From Candidatus Falkowbacteria bacterium (GTDB lineage Bacteria; Patescibacteriota; Patescibacteriia; Patescibacteriales; Patescibacteriaceae): a DNA stretch of 64,000 nt. The stretch is taken from NCBI GenBank assembly GCA_026396835.1, contig JAPLWA010000004.1, positions 248,001 through 312,000 of the forward strand, in the 5' to 3' direction. Positions within the stretch are counted from its first letter, which is position 1. Each line of letters starts with the position of its first letter. Position numbers and translations under genes: made by a program. The notes below the pieces were generated by a model. It had not been told where the DNA came from and searched no databases. It worked only from the letters and a program-made list of their open reading frames with translations. This document shows positions 41,408 to 50,248 of the stretch, piece by piece.

Positions 41408-42061
41408 TTATTTAAGATAATCTTGATAGTGTTTTTGCGCTTCTTCGATTTTTCTCTTGGCAAAACTTAAGTTAGTATTAATCTTTTCTTGATGTTCGGT
41501 TACTTCTCTTAAGAGGGCCTCTAACTGCTCTATTTTGTAAGCTTTTTTGTTTATAGCAAGCCTGTCTGATTCTGGAATTTGTTCTAGAGCGGCTTCTTCT
41601 GACATATTAAATTGCTCTTTGAGTTTTTCAATTGGTTTTTCTAGATCCGCTAACTCCGAATAATCTTTTTCAATTATAGTTTTAATATTTTCGAGTAGGG
41701 GGTTGAAAACATTTTCAATGTAATCATCTTTCTCCATCTTAAGCTCTCTTGCCTCAGCTTCTTCAAGTTCCTTAGTTAATTTAGAGGTTTTTATACAAGT
41801 ATCTTTATGTTGTTTGATAAGAGCATGGTTAACTACCCCCTCTAAACTAGCTAATATTTTAGTAATTTCTTCCATCCTTTTTTTGCCAGCCTCTGTTTTT
41901 GTATCAGTTTTTTCTTGATAAAATTTATTATCCATGTACTTTTTATCATCAGCTGTCAGTGCAGATTCAATTATGTCTTGCTCTCTGTAAGCTTGCTTGA
42001 GTCTTCCTCCTATTATTTCCGAAGTGACTAGGCTAGGTGTTGTTTCTAGAGCTTCTTTCAT
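41408..42061 (-). CDS. Hypothetical coiled-coil protein, 217 aa
   Basis: A soluble, highly charged protein of unknown function. Most of it is predicted by eye as long helices with heptad-like spacing (for example EEITKILASLEGVVNHALIK and KKAYKIEQLEALLREVTEHQ). Its ATG overlaps the recR stop (ATGA), so it is translationally coupled to recR. It could have a role in DNA maintenance or simply be carried along. Confidence 0.65.
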   Translation of the reverse strand: MKEALETTPSLVTSEIIGGRLKQAYREQDIIESALTADDKKYMDNKFYQEKTDTKTEAGKKRMEEITKILASLEGVVNHALIKQHKDTCIKTSKLTKELEEAEARELKMEKDDYIENVFNPLLENIKTIIEKDYSELADLEKPIEKLKEQFNMSEEAALEQIPESDRLAINKKAYKIEQLEALLREVTEHQEKINTNLSFAKRKIEEAQKHYQDYLK

Positions 42062-42654
42062 ATTTCATTTCTAAATTTTAAAGCATGACCTAGAGTTAAT
42101 CCATCAGCGTATTCAATATTCGCACCAGACGGCAAGCCTTTGGCTAAGCGAGTAATTTTAATACCAGCTGGTTTTAGAAGTTTTGCAATATATAGAGAAG
42201 TTGTTTCACCGTCTAAGGTAGGATTCAGTCCTAAGATAACTTCTTTTGGTTTTAAAACTTTAACGCGATCAACCAAACCTTTGATATTAATTTTTTCAGG
42301 TCCAATATCATCTAAAGTGTTAATTGTACCGCCTAAAACAAAATAAAGGCCTTTATATATGTTAGTATCTTCTAAAACAAATAAATCACGTTCATCAGCA
42401 ATAACACAGAGCGCGGTTTGATCTCTATTTTTGTCTTTGCAGATTGAACAAGGATTAGTTTCTGTTAAGCCGTTGCATAAATCACAAGTCATGACTTTTT
42501 TTGGTAAGTCATGTAAAGCCTCAGATAATTCTTCAATTAGTTGAGGTTTTTGTTTTAGTAAATAAAAAACATAACGCTCGGCAGTTTTTGGACCAACGGA
42601 GGGAAGGCGTGAAAATAAGCTTATTAGTCTTTCGAGTGGAGAGGGGAGACGCAT
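42058..42654 (-). CDS. recR: Recombination protein RecR
   Basis: RecR works with RecO/RecF in loading RecA at gaps. The 198 residues have the N-terminal helix-hairpin-helix (LPSVGPKTAERYVFYLL), the zinc finger (CDLCNGLTETNPCSIC), a Toprim domain (VILGLNPTLDGETTSLYIAK) and the C-terminal ITRLAKGLPSGANIEYAD. In many bacteria ybaB and recR are adjacent downstream of dnaX; here ybaB is nearby, with one unknown gene in between and dnaB further upstream. Confidence 0.97.
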   Translation of the reverse strand: MRLPSPLERLISLFSRLPSVGPKTAERYVFYLLKQKPQLIEELSEALHDLPKKVMTCDLCNGLTETNPCSICKDKNRDQTALCVIADERDLFVLEDTNIYKGLYFVLGGTINTLDDIGPEKINIKGLVDRVKVLKPKEVILGLNPTLDGETTSLYIAKLLKPAGIKITRLAKGLPSGANIEYADGLTLGHALKFRNEI

Positions 42655-42660
42655 GATGAA

Positions 42661-43383
42661 TTATTTGTTTTTTAATTCTTCTTGGATTATTTTTCGCATT
42701 ATATCTTCTAACTCTTTATCTGAGATAGCGGTAAATTTATTGTCTTGGTTAATAGTATCTAGTCTCTTTTGCCAGACATCCCTTTCTTCGGTGTATCTTT
42801 TTTTATCAGTTTTTGAACCTAAGCGCCTAATCATTTCATTACATCTAATAATATGCTTTTGGTAGAGTCTTATCAGGACTCGTTCAGTCGTGTTTTCAGG
42901 TATTAATTCTTCAAACTCGAGAGTTTTACCTTCAAACTCTTTGTCCGGCATGGCGTTGATTAAAAACTTTATGACAGGGTTTTCTAATAAGGTTTTAACG
43001 AGCGCCTTATCTCTTTCATCAGAAATACTTATGTTATCTCCGTCACCATCTAACATCTCAAGATTCTCTTCATACCAAACTCCTATATTAGCTTCTTTAA
43101 TCATTGTCTTGTAGAAAATAGCTTCGGCCGTACCTCTTTCTACATAGGTTTCCATCATGTTCGTATAGTCATCATTAAACAAGGTTTCATTTTTCTTTTT
43201 TTTAGACTTAGCTAAATCAGAAAGAATATTTTTTGCTTCAATATTAGGATAGCTAGAATTTTTTAATAACTCTTCTGTTTTTTCTTGATTAGCTACTCTT
43301 TGTAAAACATCAGTTTCTTTTGAGTTATTCAAAAGTTCCTTTTGTTCGTCGGCCGAATAATGTTTAAGTAGCTCGTTATTCAT
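42661..43383 (-). CDS. Hypothetical protein, 240 aa
   Basis: I do not recognise this soluble, mostly helical, charged protein. It has no signal peptide or cysteine motif. A DGDGDNISISDERD segment in the middle looks like an acidic loop that might bind a metal. It sits between ybaB and recR, 6 bases before recR, within one leftward gene run. Confidence 0.6.
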   Translation of the reverse strand: MNNELLKHYSADEQKELLNNSKETDVLQRVANQEKTEELLKNSSYPNIEAKNILSDLAKSKKKKNETLFNDDYTNMMETYVERGTAEAIFYKTMIKEANIGVWYEENLEMLDGDGDNISISDERDKALVKTLLENPVIKFLINAMPDKEFEGKTLEFEELIPENTTERVLIRLYQKHIIRCNEMIRRLGSKTDKKRYTEERDVWQKRLDTINQDNKFTAISDKELEDIMRKIIQEELKNK

Positions 43384-43392
43384 GATAATTAC

Positions 43393-43671
43393 TTATAGTC
43401 CAAAATTCTTTAAACCGCCCATGTCTTGCATCTTTTGGGCCATTATTTTTTGAACCTTCTTAATTGCTTCGTTAATAGCATCTTTAGCTGAATTCGCGAT
43501 TTGAGATTGGCTCATATTTTCAGCTACAGTAAAAGCAGTAACTTCTAAGTTACCGTTAATAGTAATTGTTAAGCCATTTTTTTCTACAGTAACTGATTCG
43601 CCAGACAAAGCATTTTGCATGGTTTTGGCTTGAGTACGTAAATCTTTGATTTGCTTTAATTTTTCAAACAT
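43393..43671 (-). CDS. YbaB/EbfC family nucleoid-associated protein
   Basis: A small DNA-binding protein, 92 residues, with the family pattern MFEKLKQIKDLRTQAKTMQN, a central strand pair, and a C-terminal helix rich in Lys and Met (NEAIKKVQKIMAQKMQDMGG). I start at the ATG at 43671, which gives the usual YbaB N-terminus. An open extension to 43710 reads through a palindromic repeat and is unlikely to be real. The gene is near recR, as in many bacteria. Confidence 0.9.
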   Translation of the reverse strand: MFEKLKQIKDLRTQAKTMQNALSGESVTVEKNGLTITINGNLEVTAFTVAENMSQSQIANSAKDAINEAIKKVQKIMAQKMQDMGGLKNFGL

Positions 43672-43694
43672 ATAATTAATATCCTCTTTGAGCT

Positions 43695-43733
43695 CCCCGT
43701 CCTGAATCAAGTTCAGGATAAACTCCAGCGGGG
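43695..43733. repeat. Palindromic repeat upstream of ybaB
   Basis: CCCCG ends enclose TCCTGAATCAAGTTCAGGA, the same hairpin type as the left end of the element at 12469. It is a solo hairpin without the second half. Confidence 0.7.
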
Positions 43734-43792
43734 ATATCTAAGTTGTTAATAATAAATAAAATTAGATTTCCTGAATCGTACGGGACATTAAA

Positions 43793-45193
43793 TTATTCAT
43801 CTCCTATGTCAGGGGGAATATCGTAATCACCTTTAGCTAGGTTTTTAAAGCTAACTGTTTCTTCATCAAAGAATAGGTTAACTTTTCCAGTCGGTCCGTT
43901 ACGATGTTTAGCAATATACACTTGTGCAGTAGTTTTTTCAGATTGAGATAATTCTTCAATGTTATAGCCTCTATCCGCTGCTTTACGATAAATAAACATA
44001 ACCACGTCAGCGTCTTGCTCAATAGAACCGGATTCTCTCAAGTGAGACAACTTAGGAATAGCTGGACGAGTTTGTTCAACGTTACGAGAGAGCTGTGACA
44101 AAGCTAAAACAGGAATATTTAATTCTCTGGCGATACCTTTAAGTGAACGGCTGATTTCAGCAATTTCTTGTACGCGGTTGTCGCCATGACGACTGCGACC
44201 CTCCATTAACTGCAAGTAGTCAATAACTAAAAGTTCTAGTTTATTTTCCATCTGAAGTCGACGAGCTTTCGTTCTGATTTCCATGATGTTAGCGCTAGCC
44301 GAGTCATCAATAAAGATAGGAGTTTCAGATAAGACACCCATAGCTTGTCCAATACGAGAGAAGTCGTCTGACTCTTGTTTGTCTGACAATTTACCAGTTC
44401 TCATTTTCCATAAGCTAACGCCAGCTTCAGCACAAAGCATACGATCAACTAATTGTTCTTTGCTCATTTCCAAAGAAAAGACACCAACAGCCGCTTTGTT
44501 AATGGTTGCAACTTGTCGAGCAATATCAAGCGCTAAAGAAGTTTTACCAACTGAAGGTCGAGCGGCCAAAATGATCAAGTCTGATTTCTGCAAACCAGCT
44601 AATAAGTTATCTAGATCAGTAAAACCAGTGGCTAGACCACGCAACTTACCTGATTGCTTGTGTAAATCATCAATACGATCAAAAGCTTCGTTAAGCAAGG
44701 TGTCGATTGGCTGAAAGGCTTGTTTTAAGAATTTCTGGGAAACATTGAATAATCGTTTTTCTGATTCATCTAATAACTTATCAATTTCTTCATCTTCGTT
44801 ATAACCCATTTCACCAATCTCTGAAGCAGCTGCTATTAAACGACGTAAAGTGGCTTTACGTTGAACTAATTCAGCATAGTAAGTAACGTTAGAAGTTGTA
44901 CCAACCGCATTAGCTAAACCAGCAATATATGTTCTACCACCTATTTTATCTAAAAGATTCTTTTCCTCTAATTTTGAAGTTAAACTTAAAATGTCAATTG
45001 GTTCGCGACGAGCATAAAGCTCTTGCATGGCGCTATATATCTTTCCATGACTATCTTTATAAAAATCCTCAGGATTCAAAATATCTGCCACTTTAATAAT
45101 GACGTTTTGATCAATTAAAAGAGAACCGAGAATAAAGGTTTCGGCTTCAAGGTTCTGAGGTGGTAGTTTTTTTAGTTCGTCTTGGGAGGGCAT
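43793..45193 (-). CDS. dnaB: Replicative DNA helicase DnaB
   Basis: Hexameric helicase at the replication fork. The N-terminal domain starts with PPQNLEAETFILGSLLID. The RecA-like domain has a Walker A of the form AARPSVGKTSLALDIA (Ala where Gly is usual at the first position), Walker B LELLVIDYLQLM, and the Arg finger region SKHRNGPTGK-like (AKHRNGPTG). The length of 466 is normal, with no intein. Confidence 0.97.
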   Translation of the reverse strand: MPSQDELKKLPPQNLEAETFILGSLLIDQNVIIKVADILNPEDFYKDSHGKIYSAMQELYARREPIDILSLTSKLEEKNLLDKIGGRTYIAGLANAVGTTSNVTYYAELVQRKATLRRLIAAASEIGEMGYNEDEEIDKLLDESEKRLFNVSQKFLKQAFQPIDTLLNEAFDRIDDLHKQSGKLRGLATGFTDLDNLLAGLQKSDLIILAARPSVGKTSLALDIARQVATINKAAVGVFSLEMSKEQLVDRMLCAEAGVSLWKMRTGKLSDKQESDDFSRIGQAMGVLSETPIFIDDSASANIMEIRTKARRLQMENKLELLVIDYLQLMEGRSRHGDNRVQEIAEISRSLKGIARELNIPVLALSQLSRNVEQTRPAIPKLSHLRESGSIEQDADVVMFIYRKAADRGYNIEELSQSEKTTAQVYIAKHRNGPTGKVNLFFDEETVSFKNLAKGDYDIPPDIGDE

Positions 45194-45319
45194 AATATCT
45201 ATATAGTACAGGGCGAAGAGAGTTTAGGCAAATGCTTAATTTGTTGATTAATTGTTGATGAAGTGTCTATAAATATTTAGCTGGAATTATCTAAAATTAG
45301 CACATTTTAGGCTATTTCC

Positions 45320-45348
45320 TTGACATATATTACTATAAATGTTATCAT
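45320..45348 (+). promoter_or_regulatory. Sigma-70 promoter of the 76-aa membrane protein gene
   Basis: TTGACA (45320-45325), 17 bases, TATCAT (45343-45348). It gives a leader of nearly 90 bases containing a long hairpin. Confidence 0.8.
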
Positions 45349-45371
45349 ATTAAAGTTGATCTTTCAAAAAT

Positions 45372-45427
45372 GTTTGTAAAAAAAGCTAGAATCCTAAATA
45401 TTTAGGTCTTTAACTTTTTTTACAAAC
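45372..45427 (+). promoter_or_regulatory. Long leader hairpin before the 76-aa gene
   Basis: GTTTGTAAAAAAAG (45372-45385) pairs over 14 bp with CTTTTTTTACAAAC (45414-45427), and the interior holds another perfect palindrome (CCTAAATATTTAGG). It lies between promoter and ATG at 45443. It could be an attenuator, an RNA stability element or a remnant of a repeat. Confidence 0.6.
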
Positions 45428-45442
45428 TAATTAAATTTATAA

Positions 45443-45673
45443 ATGAATAAAACAACGATTCATTCATCTCCGTTGCTTCCATTAATATCTGCAATCGCAG
45501 CAATTACATTATGCATAGGAGAGGTTACAGGCACTATTCGCCTTAATACAAATGCGGGTCAGCTTGTTTCAATATTTCAAGCTTTTGTGTACGGAACCTT
45601 TACTATACTCTTTATAGCATTTAGTTATGTTTTTATGCTTATAAGGAGAGGTAGTAAGCACCAGAATAGTTAA
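45443..45673 (+). CDS. Small membrane protein, 76 aa
   Basis: A small hydrophobic protein that I do not recognise, with two likely helices (LISAIAAITLCIGEV and FVYGTFTILFIAFSYVFMLI) and a basic tail. It has its own promoter, a structured leader and a terminator (45694-45728). Unlike most other cassette genes it has no visible SD. It could be an independent small gene carried between the dnaB run and the cell-wall genes. Confidence 0.65.
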   Translation: MNKTTIHSSPLLPLISAIAAITLCIGEVTGTIRLNTNAGQLVSIFQAFVYGTFTILFIAFSYVFMLIRRGSKHQNS

Positions 45674-45693
45674 TACCCCAAACCAATTTAAAG

Positions 45694-45728
45694 GCGGTTT
45701 CTCTAAACAAGGAACCGCTATTATTTTT
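45694..45728 (+). terminator. Terminator of the 76-aa gene
   Basis: GCGGTTTC pairs with GGAACCGC (one wobble) around CTAAACAA-type loop, then TATTATTTTT. Confidence 0.75.
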
Positions 45729-45758
45729 GTCAAAAACCTGTTATATTTATAGTATCAT

Positions 45759-46352
45759 ATGAAAAAAATCCTTTTTGCTTTTGCCATTTTTTTGGCAATG
45801 CTTTTCCCAATTCTTAGTCAAGCAGCTGAACCACTAATAGATACTGATAAAGATGGTCTAGTTGATAACTTGGAATTAAAATTTAAAACCGATATTAATA
45901 ATCCCGACACTGACGGTGACGGTTTTGTTGACGGCCTAGAGATTGCCAAGGGTTTTGATCCTTTATCAAAAGAAGACAAAAAGTTAACAAAAAATATTTT
46001 AGTTAATCTAAAGAAGCAAGAATTATATCAACAACTAAATGGCATAACAATTAGAACTCACACTGTCTCAACTGGCAAAGCCACTATGCCAACACCAAAG
46101 GGAACCTTTACGATTGCAAATAAATCAGTGCGAGCTTGGTCAAAGACTTATGGTCTATGGATGCCTTATTGGATGGGAATAAGAGGTACGCGCGCCGGAA
46201 TCCATGAATTACCAGAATGGCCTAATGGTTACAAAGAAGGCGCTAACCATCTTGGCAGGCCTGTTTCACATGGCTGTATCAGACTTGATGTTACGGCCGC
46301 AAAGATTGTTTATGATTGGACTGATGTCGGTACGAAGGTTGTTATTAATTAG
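45759..46352 (+). CDS. L,D-transpeptidase (YkuD family) with calcium-type repeats
   Basis: An exported wall-linking enzyme. It has a signal peptide (MKKILFAFAIFLAMLFPILS), then Asp-rich thrombospondin type-3/EF-like repeats (DTDKDGLVDNLELKFKTD and DTDGDGFVDGLEIAKGFDPL), then a YkuD domain with the catalytic motif HLGRPVSHGCIRLD. It would form 3-3 cross-links or attach proteins to peptidoglycan, and the repeats may bind calcium. A weak promoter (TTGTCA at 45727, TAGTAT at 45750) lies so close that the message could be nearly leaderless. Confidence 0.92.
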   Translation: MKKILFAFAIFLAMLFPILSQAAEPLIDTDKDGLVDNLELKFKTDINNPDTDGDGFVDGLEIAKGFDPLSKEDKKLTKNILVNLKKQELYQQLNGITIRTHTVSTGKATMPTPKGTFTIANKSVRAWSKTYGLWMPYWMGIRGTRAGIHELPEWPNGYKEGANHLGRPVSHGCIRLDVTAAKIVYDWTDVGTKVVIN

Positions 46353-46358
46353 TAAGCT

Positions 46359-47570
46359 ATGATTTATTTTGATTACAGCGCGACTACGCCGCTAGACCCA
46401 AAAGTTCTTAAGTCAATGACTCCTTATTTTTCTAAGGATTTTTTTAATCCAGCTTCTATTCATAGCGCCGGACAAAAAGCACTTAAAGCAGTTGAGGATG
46501 CACGTTATAAAATTGCTAGACTAATTGGCAGCAGAGGCTCAGAAATTGTTTTTACTTCAGGTGCAACCGAAGCTAATAATTTGGCTTTAAGAGGCTTACT
46601 TGAAGGTGCTTTATCAAAAGGTGACAAACGTAAACATATTATTAGCACGTCGATTGAGCACAGCTCTATTCTAGAACCACTAAATGATTTAAAAAAGAAG
46701 GGTTATAAAGTTGATTTATTACCAGTTGATAAAAATGGCCTAGTTAGTTTAAGTGTTTTAGAAAAAGCTATTACTGAGGATACGATTTTAATTTCTATTG
46801 GCTATGTTAATAGCGAAGTCGGTAGTATTCAGCCTTTAAATCGTTTTGGTCGCTTAATAAAAAAATTAAATTCACATCGCTATGAGACTTGGCTTAAATT
46901 ATCAACTCGCAAAAGAGGGGATAAGCCTAGACCAATGTATTTTCATAGTGATGCGACACAAGCTTTTAATGTTATTGATTGTGATATAAATAAGTTACAT
47001 CTGGATTTAATGAGTTTATCAGGTCATAAACTTTATGGACCAAAAGGAGTTGGTTTATTATTTGTTCGTCGTGGCACAATTCTTAAGCCACAACAACTTG
47101 GCGGTCATCAAGAACGAAACTTAAGGAGTGGAACTTTAAATGTTCCAGCCATCGTTGGTTTAGCTCAAGCAATGATAATTGCACAAAAAAATCGTGTTAC
47201 TTTTAATAATAAAATTTCTAAGTTACGTGATACTTTTATTAAAAGTTTATTAAAACTAGAGCCTAGTTTAATGATAACTGTTAAATCTTTCGCACTTTCA
47301 GCAATGCACGCCAATATTATTTTCCCTAAAGTGCAGGGTGATGCTTTGTTGTCGGCTTTGGATGAAAAGGGAATTGCAGTTTCAGCTGGTTCAGCTTGTG
47401 CTTCCGGTGATCTAGAAGCCTCTCATGTTTTAGTGGCCCTCGGTTATGAAAAGTCTTTAGCTCAATCGGCGCTGCGTTTTACCTTTGGAAGAATTACTAA
47501 TATTAAAGAAGTTAATCAAGCCGTAAAAATCGTGTCTTTAGCTTATAGGGCCTGTTTACGCCGCGGTTGA
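46359..47570 (+). CDS. Cysteine desulfurase, NifS/IscS-like
   Basis: PLP enzyme that takes sulfur from cysteine for Fe-S clusters or tRNA thiolation. It has the PLP lysine in SLSGHKLYGPKGVGLLF, the active-site cysteine loop SAGSACASGDLEASHVL, and HSDATQAFN before the lysine. At 403 residues it is slightly long because of a basic insertion (NSHRYETWLKLSTRKRGDKP) in front of the HSDATQ motif. It starts 6 bases after the L,D-transpeptidase gene. Stop codon TGA. Confidence 0.94.
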   Translation: MIYFDYSATTPLDPKVLKSMTPYFSKDFFNPASIHSAGQKALKAVEDARYKIARLIGSRGSEIVFTSGATEANNLALRGLLEGALSKGDKRKHIISTSIEHSSILEPLNDLKKKGYKVDLLPVDKNGLVSLSVLEKAITEDTILISIGYVNSEVGSIQPLNRFGRLIKKLNSHRYETWLKLSTRKRGDKPRPMYFHSDATQAFNVIDCDINKLHLDLMSLSGHKLYGPKGVGLLFVRRGTILKPQQLGGHQERNLRSGTLNVPAIVGLAQAMIIAQKNRVTFNNKISKLRDTFIKSLLKLEPSLMITVKSFALSAMHANIIFPKVQGDALLSALDEKGIAVSAGSACASGDLEASHVLVALGYEKSLAQSALRFTFGRITNIKEVNQAVKIVSLAYRACLRRG

Positions 47571-47604
47571 GGTAAAGATGATTAATGTGATAAAGTAGAA
47601 ATAT

Positions 47605-48021
47605 ATGAAAATGATTGTTTCTAAAGCGCTTAATTACATGTATATTGGGTTAGATTGGACAAAACTAGCCCTTAAAACACTTTTAGCTGATAAATTGTCA
47701 GCTATTTTACTTATTATCACCCTGTTGATTAATGTTCTGACATGGGTGGCTTCATATTTTCTCAATAACATAATCGCCACTGATTTGGCGGTTCTGCATT
47801 ATAATGTCGTCTTTGGAATTGACTTAGTTGGTGACGCTAGCCAGCTTTACTTTACACCGTTTATTGCTCTAGTAATTTTGATTGTTAACATTTTATTAGC
47901 CGCATTTTTGAAAAACAAGCGAGATAAATTAATTTCCGCCATGCTTTTATCAATTGCTTTGGTAGTTAATATTTTTTGTTTAGCGGCACTTTATTTCTCA
48001 TACATTATAAATTTTAGTTAA
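47605..48021 (+). CDS. Hypothetical membrane protein, 138 aa
   Basis: A membrane protein with three helices (AILLIITLLINVLTWVASYF, FTPFIALVILIVNILLAAFL, AMLLSIALVVNIFCLAALYF). I cannot assign a family. It lies 1 base before mraY, so it is probably made from the same message and may be part of wall synthesis, but that is context only. Confidence 0.7.
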   Translation: MKMIVSKALNYMYIGLDWTKLALKTLLADKLSAILLIITLLINVLTWVASYFLNNIIATDLAVLHYNVVFGIDLVGDASQLYFTPFIALVILIVNILLAAFLKNKRDKLISAMLLSIALVVNIFCLAALYFSYIINFS

Positions 48022-48022
48022 T

Positions 48023-49069
48023 ATGGAATCAGAAATTATCATTATCTTAGTTTTATCAGGCCTAGCTTTTTTGTTAGCTCTTTTTTTAACTCCTTTGTGG
48101 ACGAAGATTCTCTATAAATACAAACTTGGTAAAACAATTCGCAATTCTGGTTCGACGCCAATTTTTTCTAAATTGCATGCTGCAAAAAGTGGCACACCAA
48201 CAATGGGCGGTGTCTTGATTTGGTTAACAACCGTTGTTTTTGCGTTCGGCTTTTTTTATATATCACAAATTTTTTCTTGGCCGATTTTTTCTCAACTTAA
48301 TTTTTTAACTCGTACAGAAACTTGGTTACCTCTTGGTTGTTTAGTAGCCTCTGCTTTAGTTGGTTTGTTTGATGATTGGCTCGACGTTAAAGGTAGGGGA
48401 ACTGCTGGTGGAGGAGGCTTACGAATGATGCATCGCATATTAATTTATACGGCGATCGCGGCGATTGGCGCCTTATGGTTTTATTTCAAATTAGAGCGTG
48501 ATACTTTCAATATCCCATTCTTGGGCGACTTTCATCTAGGTTGGATGTATATCGTTGTTTTTATTTTTGTAATTGTTGGAACGGCTTTTTCTGTTAATCA
48601 AACCGACGGTTTAGACGGTTTAGCCGGGGGAGTATTACTAACCAGTTTCTGTGCTTATGCGGTGATTGCTTTTATGAATGGTAAATTTAATCTTGCGGCC
48701 TTTTGCGGCGTTATTGTTGGTGCTTTATTAGCGTTCTTGTGGTTTAACGTAACTCCAGCTCGTTTTTATATGGGTGATACTGGCTCAATGAGTCTTGGTA
48801 TTACCTTGGGCGTAATTGCTATGTTAACCGATAGCGCCCTAATTCTAGTTTTAATTGGTTCGATTTTTGTAATTGAAGCAGTCTCAACAATTATGCAGAT
48901 CGTTTCAAAAAAAGTACGTGGAAAAAAAATATTCTTGTCTGCTCCAATCCATCATCATTTAGAAGCAATTGGTTGGTCGGAAGCAAAGATTGTTATGCGA
49001 GCCTGGATTATTGCTGGCGTTTCAGCAACCAGTGGCTTAGTTATATTTTTATTAAACAGACTCCATTAA
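48023..49069 (+). CDS. mraY: Phospho-N-acetylmuramoyl-pentapeptide-transferase
   Basis: First membrane step of peptidoglycan synthesis, forming lipid I. It has about ten helices, with GTPTMGGVLIW near the N-terminus, the Asp-containing motifs LVGLFDDWLDVKG and FSVNQTDGLDGLAGG, and the HHHLEAIGWSE motif that marks MraY. The length of 348 is normal. ftsW follows 14 bases later. Confidence 0.97.
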   Translation: MESEIIIILVLSGLAFLLALFLTPLWTKILYKYKLGKTIRNSGSTPIFSKLHAAKSGTPTMGGVLIWLTTVVFAFGFFYISQIFSWPIFSQLNFLTRTETWLPLGCLVASALVGLFDDWLDVKGRGTAGGGGLRMMHRILIYTAIAAIGALWFYFKLERDTFNIPFLGDFHLGWMYIVVFIFVIVGTAFSVNQTDGLDGLAGGVLLTSFCAYAVIAFMNGKFNLAAFCGVIVGALLAFLWFNVTPARFYMGDTGSMSLGITLGVIAMLTDSALILVLIGSIFVIEAVSTIMQIVSKKVRGKKIFLSAPIHHHLEAIGWSEAKIVMRAWIIAGVSATSGLVIFLLNRLH

Positions 49070-49083
49070 AATAAACTTACTTC

Positions 49084-50217
49084 ATGTTTGCTCGCCTCAA
49101 AGCATTATTTAATAAACATGTTGAATTTTCCCCTGACAGACTTGAGTCTGACCAGGTTTTTAAAGTTGTTGTAGCTTTATTGCTTATCTTTGGCTTAATA
49201 ATGTTGGCCAGCGCCTCTTCTATAACAGCTTATAATTCATATCAAGATACTTATTACTTCTTTAAGAAACAATTTGTAAGCATTCTTGTTGGCGTAGCTT
49301 GTTTTTGGTTTTTTTCAAAAATTAATTATAAAAGATTACGTTTTTTTGCATTACCAGCTTTAATAATTTCAATTGTTTTGTTGCTATTGGTCTTTATTCC
49401 TGGCTTGGGTAAAGAAATTAATGGTTCTAAAAGTTGGTTGAATATCTTCGGCTATTCATTGCAGCCAGCCGAGTTCGTTAAATTAACTTTCATTGTTTAT
49501 TTGGCGGCTTTATTTGAAAAAGGTTCTGAAACAGCGAATCGTTTTCGATCATTTTTAGTGCTTTATGGAGCTTTGGCTGTTTTAATGCTATTGCAACCAG
49601 ACTTGGGAACTTTATCTATTTTAACAGTAGCTTCATTTTGTGTTTATTATGTTGGTGGAGGAAAATTGAAACATATCTTAGGCTTTATCGCTGCTGGTGT
49701 TATTGGTTTAGTAATTCTAGTAAACTTGCCAGGGCAAGGTTATAAATTAGATCGTTTCAAATGTTTTATTGATTCTAATCGCGATACTGGTAAATCTTGC
49801 TATCAAATTAATCAGTCTTTAATTGCTATTGGTTCCGGCGGCGTTCTTGGTCGAGGCCTAGGTGAAAGTCGTCAAAAATTTTTATATCTGCCAGAAGTGC
49901 AAAACGATTTTATCTTTGCAATTATCGCTGAAGAAACTGGCTTAGTTGGTTCAGCGATTGTTATTCTTTTGTTTGTTTTAATTTTTTATCGTGGTTGGAT
50001 AGTGGCACATCGTTTAACTGATCCTTATGGAAGAAATTTGGTTGTTGGTATTATGGTTTGGATTGTTGGTCAAGCGGTTTTGAATATTGGTGGTATTACA
50101 AATTTTTTACCGATGACAGGAGTGCCTTTGCCTTTAATTAGCTATGGTGGAACCGCAATTATCGCGGCGCTCGCCGGCCTTGGAATTATTTCCAGCGCCA
50201 GTCGCTATGTCAGGTAA
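49084..50217 (+). CDS. ftsW: SEDS family peptidoglycan polymerase, FtsW/RodA
   Basis: Lipid II polymerase with ten membrane helices, 377 residues. Family motifs: LIMLASASS near the first helix, a loop with QPAEFVKL, and the C-terminal GVPLPLISYGGTAIIAALAG. FtsW and RodA are hard to separate by motif. Being next to mraY favours FtsW (division), while the mre block at 3.8-8.2 kb has no rodA, so it might serve both machines. Confidence 0.92.
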   Translation: MFARLKALFNKHVEFSPDRLESDQVFKVVVALLLIFGLIMLASASSITAYNSYQDTYYFFKKQFVSILVGVACFWFFSKINYKRLRFFALPALIISIVLLLLVFIPGLGKEINGSKSWLNIFGYSLQPAEFVKLTFIVYLAALFEKGSETANRFRSFLVLYGALAVLMLLQPDLGTLSILTVASFCVYYVGGGKLKHILGFIAAGVIGLVILVNLPGQGYKLDRFKCFIDSNRDTGKSCYQINQSLIAIGSGGVLGRGLGESRQKFLYLPEVQNDFIFAIIAEETGLVGSAIVILLFVLIFYRGWIVAHRLTDPYGRNLVVGIMVWIVGQAVLNIGGITNFLPMTGVPLPLISYGGTAIIAALAGLGIISSASRYVR

Positions 50218-50218
50218 G

Positions 50219-50236
50219 CCTACGCTAAAGCTTCGG
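50219..50236. repeat. Short palindromic repeat after ftsW
   Basis: CCTACGCTAAAGCTTCGG, related to the hairpins at 2558-2585 and 34107-34134. Confidence 0.5.
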
Positions 50237-50248
50237 TTTATAAATAAT

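Noticed and set aside
43672-43710. Extended N-terminus of YbaB
   Set aside because: The extra 13 codons read into a palindromic repeat, and the family starts at the MFEKLKQ methionine.
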